Positions 44,714 to 53,454 of a stretch of 56,852 bases of DNA are shown one piece after another. A program made the position numbers and the translations under genes. Position 1 is the stretch's first letter; each line of letters opens with the position of its first letter. Below the pieces are notes generated by a model that saw nothing but the letters and a program-made list of their open reading frames with translations, did no database searches and was not told the origin of the DNA. The DNA is from Gammaproteobacteria bacterium (GTDB taxonomy: Bacteria; Pseudomonadota; Gammaproteobacteria; Xanthomonadales; SZUA-36): the NCBI GenBank assembly GCA_030426265.1, contig JAUHYP010000019.1, positions 1-56,852 on the forward strand, in the 5' to 3' direction.

Positions 44714-45607
44714 TCAACGCGAGAACGGCGCACTGATGTTCACGGTGATGCCGCGGAACTCCCCGTCACTGTCGGTGCGGTAGCTCAGGCCCAGCTGGTC
44801 GAACTCCAGGAACCAGATCCGGATCGGTCCGTCGCTGCGTGCGAGCGCAACGCTGACGCGCCACTCGTCCTCGATGGAGGTGGGCTCGCCAGCGATGGGA
44901 TGGAAAGTGAGGTCGTCGGCGTACCAGCGCCAGGTCAGGTCCCAGGTCACGTTCATCGCGGTGCCGTCGGTGGCGCGGATGACGGTCGGATGTCTGAAAT
45001 CCACGCCGGCGCCGAAGCCGCCCAGGCTGCCGTCCGGACCGTCTTTCGCCGCATAGCCGGCCGTGAAGGCTTCGCCGAAAAGGCCCCAGTCCAGCGACCC
45101 GCTCTTGAAGGCCCGATGGCTGCGCAGGCCGGCATCCCAGATCCAGGCGCGCTCGTCGCTGGACAGGTCGGTGCCGTAGCCCAGGTGCCCGTAGGCCTTG
45201 AGCCGCCAGTGCTCGTTGACCGGTAGCTCCAGTTCCACGCCCGGCATCGCCGCGACGGTCGCGTAGTTCTCGATGTCCAGCAGGTCGTCGATGAAATCGA
45301 TGCGGTGCACACCGATATTGACCGGCGCCTCGAAGCGCACACCCCATTGGCGGGAACCGTCCGCGAACAACTCCGGCTCGCGCCAGTCCCATCCAAAGGG
45401 CATGTCCACGACGAACACTTCGCGCTCGCCACTGACGCGATAGAAGCCGGTGCCGAGAAATGAGGAATAGGCCCAGTGGATGGCGGCGGGCTGACGTTCG
45501 ACGGAAGGCGCCTGTTGCTGGGCGTGACCCGACAAGGGCGCCGATACAACACTCATGAGCGTCACCATCACCAGCACGTCATGTCGGTTCGCTCGTCGGT
45601 CGTTCAT
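44714..45607 (-). CDS. Putative outer-membrane beta-barrel protein
   Basis: 297 residues. Signal peptide with core VLVMVTLMSVVSAPLSGHA. The mature protein is rich in alternating amphipathic strands (WGVRFEAPVNIGVHRI, HWRLKAYGHLGYGTDL, WRVSVALARSDGPIRIWFLEF) and ends in ISAPFSR, compatible with a solitary outer-membrane barrel. No plug or adhesin domain. Family not identified with certainty. It may be a stress or host-contact porin-like protein; substrate unknown. Confidence 0.62.
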   Translation of the reverse strand: MNDRRANRHDVLVMVTLMSVVSAPLSGHAQQQAPSVERQPAAIHWAYSSFLGTGFYRVSGEREVFVVDMPFGWDWREPELFADGSRQWGVRFEAPVNIGVHRIDFIDDLLDIENYATVAAMPGVELELPVNEHWRLKAYGHLGYGTDLSSDERAWIWDAGLRSHRAFKSGSLDWGLFGEAFTAGYAAKDGPDGSLGGFGAGVDFRHPTVIRATDGTAMNVTWDLTWRWYADDLTFHPIAGEPTSIEDEWRVSVALARSDGPIRIWFLEFDQLGLSYRTDSDGEFRGITVNISAPFSR

Positions 45608-45761
45608 GATGTCACGTGACCTGCGACGATGATCAAACTGATCAGCTCTTGAAACTCCGGGACGCCCTCATGATTTCAAGATCTCCTTCCCATGCGAGCT
45701 TGCCCCGAAGTGAACGCCCTTTCGAACAGATCATTATCGATTTCGATGCGAGTACGCATGG

Positions 45762-46685
45762 TCAGTGCGCCACCACGTCCTTCTTGCCGAACAGCTTCTT
45801 GCCCAGCTCCACCAGGCCGACGATGGCCGCGCCCAGGATGATGCCGACCACGCCGGTGTAGAGCACGCCCACGGTCGTGCCCATGGCGCCTCCGCCCACG
45901 GCCTGTTCGATGGCGACCTGCCAGTGGTGCAGCAGCGGGATGCCGTGCGCAACGATGCCGCCGCCGACCAGGAACATGGCGATCGTTCCGGCGATGGACA
46001 GGAACTTCATCAGCCAGGGGGCGAAGACGAGAATGCCGCGGCCCACCGCCTGGGTGAACGCGCGCGGGCGTTTCGTCATGGCCGCGCCCACGTCGTCCAG
46101 CTTCACGATGCCGGCCACGAGGCCGTAGACGCCGACCGTCATGATGGCGGCGATGGCGACCAGCACGCCGACGCGCGTGGCGAAGTTGGCGGCCGCCACG
46201 GTGCCGAGAGAGATGACGATGATCTCGGCCGAGAGAATGAAGTCGGTGCGGATGGCGCCCTTGATCTTCTTCTCCTCGATGGTCTTCAGGTCCACCTCGG
46301 GATCGAGCAGGGCCTCGTGGATCTCGCGCTCCTTGTCCGCGGCTTCCTGCGGGTGCAGGAACTTGTGCGCGACCTTCTCCATGCCTTCGAAACACAGGAA
46401 GGAGCCACCCAGCATGAGCACCGGCGTGATGGCCCACGGCGCGAAGGCGCTGAGCAACAGCGCGGCCGGCACCAGGATGGCCTTGTTGATCATCGAGCCC
46501 TTGGCCACGGCCCAGACCACCGGCAACTCGCGGTTCGCCCTGACACCGGAGACCTGTTCGGCGTTGACCGCGAGGTCGTCGCCGAGCACGCCGGCGGTTT
46601 TCTTGGCGGCCACCTTGGTCATCACGGACACGTCGTCCAGGACCGTGGCGATGTCGTCGAGCAGGGCGAAAAGTGAACTGGCCAT
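45762..46685 (-). CDS. yedI: DUF808 inner-membrane protein YedI
   Basis: 307 residues, six to eight membrane segments. Clear DUF808/YedI signature: [42 protein letters not shown] at the start, then [16 protein letters not shown] and [18 protein letters not shown]. Its biological role is unknown. Monocistronic, with the histone-like gene upstream on the same strand and a GC-rich dyad between them. Confidence 0.92.
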   Translation of the reverse strand: MASSLFALLDDIATVLDDVSVMTKVAAKKTAGVLGDDLAVNAEQVSGVRANRELPVVWAVAKGSMINKAILVPAALLLSAFAPWAITPVLMLGGSFLCFEGMEKVAHKFLHPQEAADKEREIHEALLDPEVDLKTIEEKKIKGAIRTDFILSAEIIVISLGTVAAANFATRVGVLVAIAAIMTVGVYGLVAGIVKLDDVGAAMTKRPRAFTQAVGRGILVFAPWLMKFLSIAGTIAMFLVGGGIVAHGIPLLHHWQVAIEQAVGGGAMGTTVGVLYTGVVGIILGAAIVGLVELGKKLFGKKDVVAH

Positions 46686-46783
46686 GAGGGATGTCAGAAA
46701 ACGGCGATGCCGTGAATGTCGGAGTCGGGAAATTCTCCGGCCACGCTGCGCGGCCGGAAGCGGAAGCAGGGTCTGAACACCGA

Positions 46784-46803
46784 CCGGCCGCGGTTGCGGC
46801 CGG
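46784..46803 (-). terminator. Possible terminator of the histone-like gene
   Basis: An 8-bp stem CCGGCCGC/GCGGCCGG with a four-base loop, 28 bases after the stop of the histone H1-like gene on the minus strand. There is no U-tract, so the call is weak. Confidence 0.35.
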
Positions 46804-46830
46804 CCGCTCAGTTACCCTTCAAATCGGTGC

Positions 46831-47208
46831 CTACTTTTTCTTGGTTGCCGCTTTTTTCTTCGCGGTTTTCTTGGCGGCGGCTTTCTTGGTCGTCGCTTTC
46901 TTGGTGGTCGCTTTTTTCGCAGCGGCCTTCTTTGTTGTCGCCTTCTTGGTCGTCGCCTTCTTGGTCGTCGCTTTCTTGGCGGCGGCCTTCTTGGTCACGG
47001 CCTTCTTCGTTGCTGCCTTCTTCGCGACGGCCTTCTTGGTCACGGCCTTCTTCGTTGCCGCCTTCTTGGCAACGGCCTTCTTGGTCACGGCCTTTTTCGT
47101 TGCCGCTTTCTTCGCTGCCGCTTTCTTCGGGGCGGCCTTCTTCACTGCCGCTTTCTTGGACGCTGTCTTCTTGGAAGCCGCTTTCTTCGCTGCCTTCTTA
47201 GTGGCCAT
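46831..47208 (-). CDS. Histone H1-like lysine/alanine-repeat protein
   Basis: 125 residues composed almost wholly of Lys, Ala, Thr and Val in short KKAxxKKA repeats from start to end. Such proteins (AlgP/AlgR3 in Pseudomonas, HctB, BpH1) bind DNA without sequence preference and compact the nucleoid. No folded domain precedes the tail. The DNA is a chain of near-identical short units, so the number of repeats is likely to differ between strains. Start ATG 47208. A direct name such as AlgP is avoided because the alginate context is absent. Confidence 0.82.
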   Translation of the reverse strand: MATKKAAKKAASKKTASKKAAVKKAAPKKAAAKKAATKKAVTKKAVAKKAATKKAVTKKAVAKKAATKKAVTKKAAAKKATTKKATTKKATTKKAAAKKATTKKATTKKAAAKKTAKKKAATKKK

Positions 47209-47328
47209 CGATCATCTCCATCCTTTCAGCAATGAAAACCGGAATTGGTTTCCGTGCCTAATAATGCGCCTATTTCGCTGATGGTGAAACACTTTCTTGC
47301 CTTTTTCATCAAGTGCGACGCGAGTTTC

Positions 47329-47334
47329 TATACT
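47329..47334 (+). promoter_or_regulatory. Putative -10 of the lipoprotein transcript
   Basis: TATACT within an AT-rich stretch, about 36 bases before the small ORF at 47370 and 125 before the lipoprotein start. The -35 is not clear (TTCATC 18 bases upstream). Confidence 0.35.
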
Positions 47335-47369
47335 GTCGATGACCGACGAAATGAAGGGAGAAATAAGCG

Positions 47370-47462
47370 ATGGCACTTCGAACCATCAAGATCACTGTTC
47401 TGTCTCGCACTCGCAATCCTGGCGTTGAGTTGTCCGATGTTCATCTCGGTGACGCCCGATGA
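47370..47462 (+). CDS. Possible 30-residue leader peptide
   Basis: ATG at 47370 with an excellent AGGGAG site nine bases ahead encodes MALRTIKITVLSRTRNPG and twelve more residues, and stops at 47462. Its stop overlaps the ATG of the lipoprotein gene (ATGA). The lipoprotein itself has no Shine-Dalgarno, and an in-frame stop lies three codons upstream, so it may depend on translation of this small ORF. Hydrophilic, no recognised family. Could also be a chance ORF. Confidence 0.4.
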   Translation: MALRTIKITVLSRTRNPGVELSDVHLGDAR

Positions 47463-48124
47463 ATGACAACGCGAGCAGGAATACCAGGGCCCTTCGATGG
47501 TTCGCGGCCGCTGGCTGCGCCGCGCTGCTGTCCGGCTGCGCGGCCGTCTACAGCCCCGTGCCGATGGGCGAGGAGCCGATGGCAATCGACGCGGAACAGT
47601 GGGATGGCTTGTGGACCGCACCCGACATCGGGCTGGTGGTGAAGACGGTCGATGCCGAACAGGGCCTGCTCGATGTGCTGATGATTGACGGGACGACGAC
47701 GCAGAGCAGCCTGGTGCAGCTGATGCGATCGGGCGGCTGGGTGTTCGCGAGCGTGCGCGTGGAGGAAGAGCCAGACACTGACGAACCCTTGCCTTCACCG
47801 CCCGAAGGGGCTGACGCGACCGACGAAGGAACCGCCGGGCCGGATGACGAGTCCGGGCTGGTGATCGCCGATGCCAAGCCCTGGGCCTTTCTCCGTGTCG
47901 TGAACAAGGAGGACACCCTGGTGATCTGGATGCCGCATGCCGACCGCTTTCGTCGCGCGATCGAACGGGGTCACCTGCCTGGCCGCATCGCGGAGGAAGA
48001 AGCCGGCGACCCGGTCTACCTCGGCACGCTCACCGCCGATCACTACCGCCTGATCACCGAGAGCACCGAGGGCGTGCTGATGGACTGGGACGAACCCGTC
48101 GTGCTGGTGCGCAGCGGCAGGTGA
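47459..48124 (+). CDS. Putative lipoprotein of unknown function
   Basis: 221 residues. Lipobox LLSGC with Cys27 after a hydrophobic stretch; the mature part is acidic, with an Asp/Glu/Pro-rich linker near residues 100-128. Segments such as WDGLWTAPDIGLVVKTVDAEQGLLDV suggest a small beta domain. Family not recognised. The start is fixed by an in-frame stop at 47450-47452. It probably relies on coupling from the ORF at 47370. Confidence 0.7.
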   Translation: MNDNASRNTRALRWFAAAGCAALLSGCAAVYSPVPMGEEPMAIDAEQWDGLWTAPDIGLVVKTVDAEQGLLDVLMIDGTTTQSSLVQLMRSGGWVFASVRVEEEPDTDEPLPSPPEGADATDEGTAGPDDESGLVIADAKPWAFLRVVNKEDTLVIWMPHADRFRRAIERGHLPGRIAEEEAGDPVYLGTLTADHYRLITESTEGVLMDWDEPVVLVRSGR

Positions 48125-48179
48125 CACACGCGGCGCCAGGCACGACCGGCTGCGGGCCGCCCCTGGTCTGAAGCGAGCG

Positions 48180-48196
48180 CGGTGGTCGCCTATAGT
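48180..48196 (+). promoter_or_regulatory. Putative promoter motif shared with 9871-9887
   Basis: CGGTGGTCGCCTATAGT, 52 bases before the cupin ATG; it matches the motif ahead of the PH-domain operon in 16 of 17 positions. TATAGT fits a -10 hexamer; no good -35 is seen. Confidence 0.4.
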
Positions 48197-48247
48197 GTTG
48201 GCGAGGGGGGTCCATCTCCATTCACAGCAAGAACAAGGAGTCAGACC

Positions 48248-48742
48248 ATGCACACGCCGCCGTCTCCATCACGATTCACGGCCGCCCTGGCCACGCTGGC
48301 CCTGGTGGCCATTCCCGCGCTGTCCGCGCACGCCGAAGAGGGCACCGAGGCGCCTGCCGCCGAGGTGGCCTTCGACAGCCGGCCCGATGCGGAAGGCCTC
48401 GAGTGGATGGCCTGCGGGGATGGGTTCCATGAGGGCTGCGGCCTGGCCATCCTCAACATCGATGCGGACGGCCGCAACGCGGACGTGTACTTCCGCTACC
48501 CCGCGGGCGAGTCCTTCCCGCTGCACTGGCACACTTCGCCCGAGCGCATGGTCGTCCTGCGCGGCACGTTGCAGGTGAGCTACGAAGGCCAGGAGCCGGT
48601 GACCATCGAACCGGGCGACTATGCCTTCGGCCCCGGCGGCGCCCATCACGCCGGCACCTGCCAGGGTGATGAAGACTGCCTGCTGTTCATCGCCTTCGAA
48701 GACCCGCCCGATACGCACTTTGTCACCGAAGCCTCCGAGTGA
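48248..48742 (+). CDS. Secreted cupin-domain protein
   Basis: 164 residues. Signal peptide (cleavage after SAHA, near residue 28), then a single cupin barrel: LHWHTSPERMVVLRGTLQVSYEG (motif 1, His ligands) and EPGDYAFGPGGAHHAGTC (motif 2). Paired cysteines are present at CGDGFHEGCG and CQGDEDC, probably disulfides in the periplasm. Substrate unknown. GGAG lies eight bases ahead of ATG 48248. A GCCGGGG/CCCCGGC dyad (48753-48771) follows the stop without a T-run. Confidence 0.82.
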   Translation: MHTPPSPSRFTAALATLALVAIPALSAHAEEGTEAPAAEVAFDSRPDAEGLEWMACGDGFHEGCGLAILNIDADGRNADVYFRYPAGESFPLHWHTSPERMVVLRGTLQVSYEGQEPVTIEPGDYAFGPGGAHHAGTCQGDEDCLLFIAFEDPPDTHFVTEASE

Positions 48743-48845
48743 GCGGCCCGGAGCCGGGGGAATTCCCCGGCCCCGATGTCGGCGTCCTTGGCGAATCAAT
48801 GGCTTTGCGCCAGAATGGGGAGACGAGTGAAGGGAGACTCGCCCC

Positions 48846-50573
48846 ATGACTGAGCAGGCGTCGGGCTTCAAGGGCTTCTTCGAGGACCTGAAGCGCCGCA
48901 AGGTGATCCGTGTGGCCATCGGCTACGCCGTGGTCGCTTTCGTCCTGATCCAGATCGCCGACGGCACCTTCGACGCCCTCAATCTTCCCGAGTGGTCCAC
49001 CGCCCTGGTGTTGTGGCTGCTGGTGCTGGGCTTTCCAGTGGCGGTCATCCTGGCCTGGGCGCTGGAAGTGACGCCCGAGGGCGTGAAGCGCACGGGCGAG
49101 GGCACGGCGCAGGGAAGCGGTACGGAGGCCTCCGGCACGGCGGAGTTCACCGGCGCGGCGGCATCGAGCCGGCCCGAGACCCCGCCATCGAATCGCGACG
49201 CCGCATCCCCGGCACCGGCCGGTCCACGCAGCACCGCAAACACCCCAGACCACCCACCTGTCCAACCGCAGGCCAAACCCGGTGACGACCGCCGTTCCAT
49301 CGCCGTGCTGCCCTTCGTCAATATGAGCGACGACAAGGAGAACGAGTACTTCTCCGACGGCATCTCGGAAGAAATCCTCAACCTGCTGGTCAAGCTGCCG
49401 CGGCTGCGCGTGGCCTCACGCACCTCGTCCTTCGCCTTCAAGGGCAAGGAAGTGAGCATTCCCCAGGTGGCGCAGTCCCTCGGCGTGGAGACGGTGCTGG
49501 AGGGCAGCATCCGGCGCGCGGGCGACCGGGTGCGCATCACCGCGCAGCTGATCGACTCGGCCACCGACTCGCACCTGTGGTCGGACACCTACGATCGCGA
49601 GCTCAAGGATGTCTTCGCCATCCAGGACGACATCGCCCAGAGCATCACCGACGCGCTGGAGATGACGCTCACGCCCAAGGAGCGGCGTTCGATCCAGAAC
49701 GTGGCCACCGCCGACGCCGGCGCCTACGACTACTACCTGCGTGGGCGCAGCTACATGTACACGATGACGAAGCACGACTACCAGCACGCCATCAACATGT
49801 TCAAGAAGGCCATCGTGCATGACGACAAGTACGCCCTGGCCTACGCCGGCATCGCCGACGCCTACTCCTACATGTACCGCTATACCGACGCGCGCAAGGA
49901 GAACGCGCAGCATGCGCTGGACTACTCGGCGCGCGCGGTGGAGATGGACCCGGACTCCGCCGAGGCCCGGGCCAGCCAGGGCCTGGCCCTGTTCATCAAC
50001 GAGCGCTACGAGGAGGCCGAGGGCGAGTTCACCGAAGCGCGCAGGATGAACCCCAACCTGTTCGAGGCCTGGTACTACGCCGGGCTGGCGTACTCCTCGC
50101 AGGGCGAGTTCGAGAAGGCCGTGAAGATGTACCTGAAGGCCGGCGAGGTGAACCCGCTGGACTACCAGTCAATGATGTTCCTGGGCCAGGCCTACGCCTC
50201 GCTGGGCCAGAAACACGACGAGATGAAGGCCCGCGTGGCCTCCATCGAGCTGATCGAACGCCATATTGAAATGAACCCCCACGACACCCGCGCCCTGTGC
50301 ATCGGCGCCAACCAGCTGAGCAACGTGGGTGAGTTCGAGCGCGGCGAGCGGATGGTCGAAGACGCGCTGCTGCGCGGCAGAGAGGAACCCCTGGTGCTGT
50401 ACAACACGGCCTGCTTCTTCGCGGTGAAGGGCGACGCCGACCGCTCCATCGAGCTGCTGGAAAGCGCCGTCGACAAGGGCTGGGGCGACAAGGCCTGGCT
50501 GGAAACCGACAGCGACCTCGACGCGGTGCGGGACGACCCGCGCTTCCAGGCGCTGCTCGACCGCATCGACTGA
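48846..50573 (+). CDS. Membrane-anchored TPR protein with FlgO/TolB-N-like domain, second copy
   Basis: 575 residues. Same architecture as the gene at 14029: LKRRKVIRVAIGY motif, membrane segments near 20-42 and 54-76 (the third is absent), a Pro/Thr/Ala-rich linker at about 85-145, the FlgO-like block RRSIAVLPFVNMSDDKENEYFSDGISEEILNLL through VLEGSIRRAGDRVRITAQLID, then TPR units from about 290 (YALAYAGIADAYSYMYRYTD, FEAWYYAGLAYSSQGEFEKAV). Role unknown; probably a scaffold or sensor in the envelope. Confidence 0.82.
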   Translation: MTEQASGFKGFFEDLKRRKVIRVAIGYAVVAFVLIQIADGTFDALNLPEWSTALVLWLLVLGFPVAVILAWALEVTPEGVKRTGEGTAQGSGTEASGTAEFTGAAASSRPETPPSNRDAASPAPAGPRSTANTPDHPPVQPQAKPGDDRRSIAVLPFVNMSDDKENEYFSDGISEEILNLLVKLPRLRVASRTSSFAFKGKEVSIPQVAQSLGVETVLEGSIRRAGDRVRITAQLIDSATDSHLWSDTYDRELKDVFAIQDDIAQSITDALEMTLTPKERRSIQNVATADAGAYDYYLRGRSYMYTMTKHDYQHAINMFKKAIVHDDKYALAYAGIADAYSYMYRYTDARKENAQHALDYSARAVEMDPDSAEARASQGLALFINERYEEAEGEFTEARRMNPNLFEAWYYAGLAYSSQGEFEKAVKMYLKAGEVNPLDYQSMMFLGQAYASLGQKHDEMKARVASIELIERHIEMNPHDTRALCIGANQLSNVGEFERGERMVEDALLRGREEPLVLYNTACFFAVKGDADRSIELLESAVDKGWGDKAWLETDSDLDAVRDDPRFQALLDRID

Positions 50574-50716
50574 AGCCCGGGAATCGATCCGCGGTTCGGG
50601 GGTTTTTCGGGCAGAGCGACTGAAAACCCGCGCACACTTCTCCGCTCGAACGGTTGACGCCAACAGCCCAGCCTCTAGAATTGAAGGGACGATTGCAGCC
50701 CGTTCCGGGGGGAGCC

Positions 50717-52525
50717 ATGAACCACGCCCGACATCTCGGCGCCCTGGCGCTGTCGAGCGCCATCGCACTGGCCGCCTGCCAGCGCGAGGACACCACCGCC
50801 TCGACCACTGCACCCGCTTCCATTTCACCCTCCGCCGACCGGGCGGCGGCCAAAGTCCCCACCCAGGACTTGGCCACGAACGTTCTGCCCACCGCCGACC
50901 TGATCTTCAGCGGTGGCCCCATCGTCACCGTCGACGACGCCAATCCCACGGCCGAGGCCCTGGCGGTGAAGGATGGACGCATCCTGGCCGTCGGCGACCT
51001 GGACGAGGTGGCGGGCCACGCCGGCGCCGACACGCGACGCGTGGACCTGGCCGGCCGCACCCTGGCGCCGGGCTTCATCGATGGGCACGCTCACGTGAAC
51101 CAGTTCGGCAGCCAGGCCGTCGGCGCCAACCTGCTGGCGCCCCCCGACGGAGACGTCAACACCATCGACGATGTCGTGAACACCCTGAAGGACTGGGCCG
51201 AGAACACGGACGACGACGATCGTGTCGGCTGGATTTTCGGCCTGGGCTTCGATGACGCGATCCTGGCCGAGGGGCGTTTTCCCGACCGTGATGACCTGGA
51301 CCGGGTCAGCACGGACATGCCCGTGATGGCCACGCACATTTCCGGGCACTTCGCCGCGGTCAACTCCCGCGGGCTGGAACTGCTCGGCTACACGGCGGAA
51401 TCGCAGGATCCCGAAGGCGGACTGATTCGCCGGCGCCCCGGCAGCCAGGAGCCCAACGGCGTGCTCGAGGAACTGGCCGCCATTCCCCACATGATGACCG
51501 TGCTGGCGCCATCACGCCCGGAAGACGTCGCCTACTTCACGGAGAAAGGGATGGAACTGGCCATGTCCTACGGCTACACCACCGCCCAGGAAGGCCGCGC
51601 GTTTCTTCCCAACCACCAGAACCTCGCCGACTATGCCGAAGGGCGCGGCTTTCCCATCGACGTGGTGAGCTACATCGACTACAGCGACACCAGCCCGCTG
51701 AAATCGGAGTGGTACGGCAAGGCCTACCGTAACGGCTACCGCGTCGGCGGCATGAAGATCACCCTGGACGGCTCACCCCAGGGCCGCACGGCCTGGCGCA
51801 CCGAACCCTACCTGTTGCCGCCGGAGGGCCAGGGGGCCGACTACGCGGGCTATCCCGCCATTCCCGACGACCCGGTGGTCATCGACCTGGTGGACATGGC
51901 CTATCGAGAAGGCTGGCAGGTGCTGGTGCACACCAACGGTGATGCGGCCATCGACCAGTTGCTCCGCGCCGTCCGCCCGGCCGAGGAACAGTACGGCCCC
52001 GGCGACCGTCGGCTGGTGATGATCCACGGCCAGTACGTGCGCATCGACCAGCTCGACACCCTGGTCGAGCTGAACATGGCAGCCAGCCTGTTCCCCATGC
52101 ACACCTTCTACTGGGGCGACTGGCACGGCGAGATCATCGGCCGGGAGAAGGCGCAGCACATCTCGCCCACACGCTCGGCGCTGGACCGGGGCATCCCGCT
52201 GACCAGCCACACCGATGCCCCCGTCGCCCTGCCCAATCTGATGCAGGTAATGTGGGCCACGGTGAACCGGGTCTCTCGCAGCGGCCAGGTGATCGGTCCC
52301 GACGAACGGCTCACCCCCGAAGAGGCCTTCAAGGCCATCACCCTGTGGGCCGCCTGGCAGCATTTCGAGGAAGACGAGAAGGGCAGCCTGGAGGCCGGTA
52401 AGCTGGCCGACCTGGTGATCCTTTCGGACAACCCGCTGACCATCGAGCCCATGCGCATCAACGAAATCGAGGTGCTGGAGACGATCAAGGAAGGCGAGAC
52501 CGTCTGGAAACGCGCGGGCGACTGA
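50717..52525 (+). CDS. YtcJ-like metal-dependent amidohydrolase, lipoprotein
   Basis: 602 residues. Lipobox ALAAC with Cys21, then a Ser/Thr/Ala linker, and an amidohydrolase domain: LAPGFIDGHAHVNQFG (HxH), GMKITLDGSPQGRTAWRT, VLVHTNGDAAIDQLL, RLVMIHGQYVRIDQLDTL, TSHTDAPVALPNLMQVMW and the terminal EAGKLADLVILSDNPL. Same family as the gene at 38119-39924, but with little direct similarity by eye outside the motifs. Start ATG 50717 with GGGGGGAGCC ahead begins the lipoprotein signal. Substrate unknown; YtcJ proteins hydrolyse various amides or carbamates. Confidence 0.88.
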   Translation: MNHARHLGALALSSAIALAACQREDTTASTTAPASISPSADRAAAKVPTQDLATNVLPTADLIFSGGPIVTVDDANPTAEALAVKDGRILAVGDLDEVAGHAGADTRRVDLAGRTLAPGFIDGHAHVNQFGSQAVGANLLAPPDGDVNTIDDVVNTLKDWAENTDDDDRVGWIFGLGFDDAILAEGRFPDRDDLDRVSTDMPVMATHISGHFAAVNSRGLELLGYTAESQDPEGGLIRRRPGSQEPNGVLEELAAIPHMMTVLAPSRPEDVAYFTEKGMELAMSYGYTTAQEGRAFLPNHQNLADYAEGRGFPIDVVSYIDYSDTSPLKSEWYGKAYRNGYRVGGMKITLDGSPQGRTAWRTEPYLLPPEGQGADYAGYPAIPDDPVVIDLVDMAYREGWQVLVHTNGDAAIDQLLRAVRPAEEQYGPGDRRLVMIHGQYVRIDQLDTLVELNMAASLFPMHTFYWGDWHGEIIGREKAQHISPTRSALDRGIPLTSHTDAPVALPNLMQVMWATVNRVSRSGQVIGPDERLTPEEAFKAITLWAAWQHFEEDEKGSLEAGKLADLVILSDNPLTIEPMRINEIEVLETIKEGETVWKRAGD

Positions 52526-52588
52526 AGCGTCAGGATTTCGGCCAGGCCACGTCCAGTTCGCGGGCGGCTTTTGCAGCCCTAGGTGAAT

Positions 52589-52786
52589 TCAATCGGGTTT
52601 CGAGCGCCTTCGGGAAGCTGGACCCACATCGGGGGCAGTGCCGCCCAGCGCCGCCAGGCGCCAAGCGGACTCACGCTGGATCAACGCCCTCAGGCCTTCA
52701 TTCAGCAATGCGGCGTTTTCATCGATGTCTGTCAGTTCCCGGGCCCTGGCCATCAACGCTTTGTTGATCTTGACGGTGATACGCAT
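52589..52786 (-). CDS. VapB-family antitoxin-like protein without its toxin
   Basis: 65 residues. A ribbon-helix-helix-like N-terminus (MRITVKINKALMARA) and the NEGLRALIQRES...LAALGG continuation match type II VapB antitoxins that normally precede a VapC PIN-domain toxin. Downstream on the minus strand only 63 bases separate the stop from the end of the amidohydrolase gene, so there is no room for VapC. It may be an orphan or an eroded pair. ATG 52786 matches the family start. Confidence 0.65.
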   Translation of the reverse strand: MRITVKINKALMARARELTDIDENAALLNEGLRALIQRESAWRLAALGGTAPDVGPASRRRSKPD

Positions 52787-52859
52787 GTCGGCTTTCTCCG
52801 CGTCGAGATGATGCGTCAATACTAGCAACGTTTGGTGGCGCGCATTCGTTGATGGCCGG

Positions 52860-53432
52860 CTACACCGGCAACACCCCCGGCAGGAAACGAACGGCGGACG
52901 CCAGGATCAGCAGGACGACCAGGGTCGCGGCGGCCAGCACCTGCATCCAGGTTTTCGACACCACCAGCGCGCACAGGATGGCCAGGCAGAACAGCAGCTG
53001 GGTCGCGCGCAGGGTGTTGAACCAGGGTTCGGTGCCGAACAGCGGTCCATCGAAGGTCAGGAACAGCAAGCCCCCGAGCACCGCGGACAGGAACAGCACG
53101 CGCACTTCCCGGAAATGCGCTTCCAGGTCGATGACCTCCTCCGTGCCGCGCGGCTCCGGGTTGAGCAGCGTCACGGAGAAGAAGAGCAGCAGGGGCCCGC
53201 CCAGGCTGAAGAAGAACATCGCTGAATTCCAGGACAGGTCCCGGAAATCCCACAGCGACCACCAGTGCAGGAACGAGAACAGGAAGATGACCACCACCCA
53301 GAGGGTGTGGGGCAGGTAGGGCCGCAGGCGCTGGCGGTGCTGCGCCAGCCGTCCCACGGACACCAGCAACTGCGCGATGGTCAGGGCGATCAGCACGCCA
53401 ATCATACTGCTGATGAATTCGAACAGGCTCAT
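52860..53432 (-). CDS. Membrane protein of unknown function
   Basis: 190 residues with five or six membrane segments (about 5-25, 42-62, 72-90, 112-130, 142-160, 163-182). No motif of a known transporter or enzyme. Small soluble loop near 92-110. It ends 73 bases from the VapB-like start, and its own start is 22 bases from the stop of the DUF1080 gene upstream, so it may be the last gene of the minus-strand GMC operon. Confidence 0.7.
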   Translation of the reverse strand: MSLFEFISSMIGVLIALTIAQLLVSVGRLAQHRQRLRPYLPHTLWVVVIFLFSFLHWWSLWDFRDLSWNSAMFFFSLGGPLLLFFSVTLLNPEPRGTEEVIDLEAHFREVRVLFLSAVLGGLLFLTFDGPLFGTEPWFNTLRATQLLFCLAILCALVVSKTWMQVLAAATLVVLLILASAVRFLPGVLPV

Positions 53433-53454
53433 GGCTGCGCTCCCCCAGGCAGGC

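Noticed and set aside
47245-47466. A 73-codon plus-strand frame with a hydrophobic C-terminal part overlapping the lipoprotein start.
   Set aside because: No ribosome-binding site at its start or at its internal ATG 47281, and it overlaps the better-supported small ORF at 47370.
50575-50607. A possible intrinsic terminator after the second TPR gene (T5 after a G-rich stem).
   Set aside because: The best stem is only CCC/GGG plus GAA/TTC with a bulge, too weak to call.
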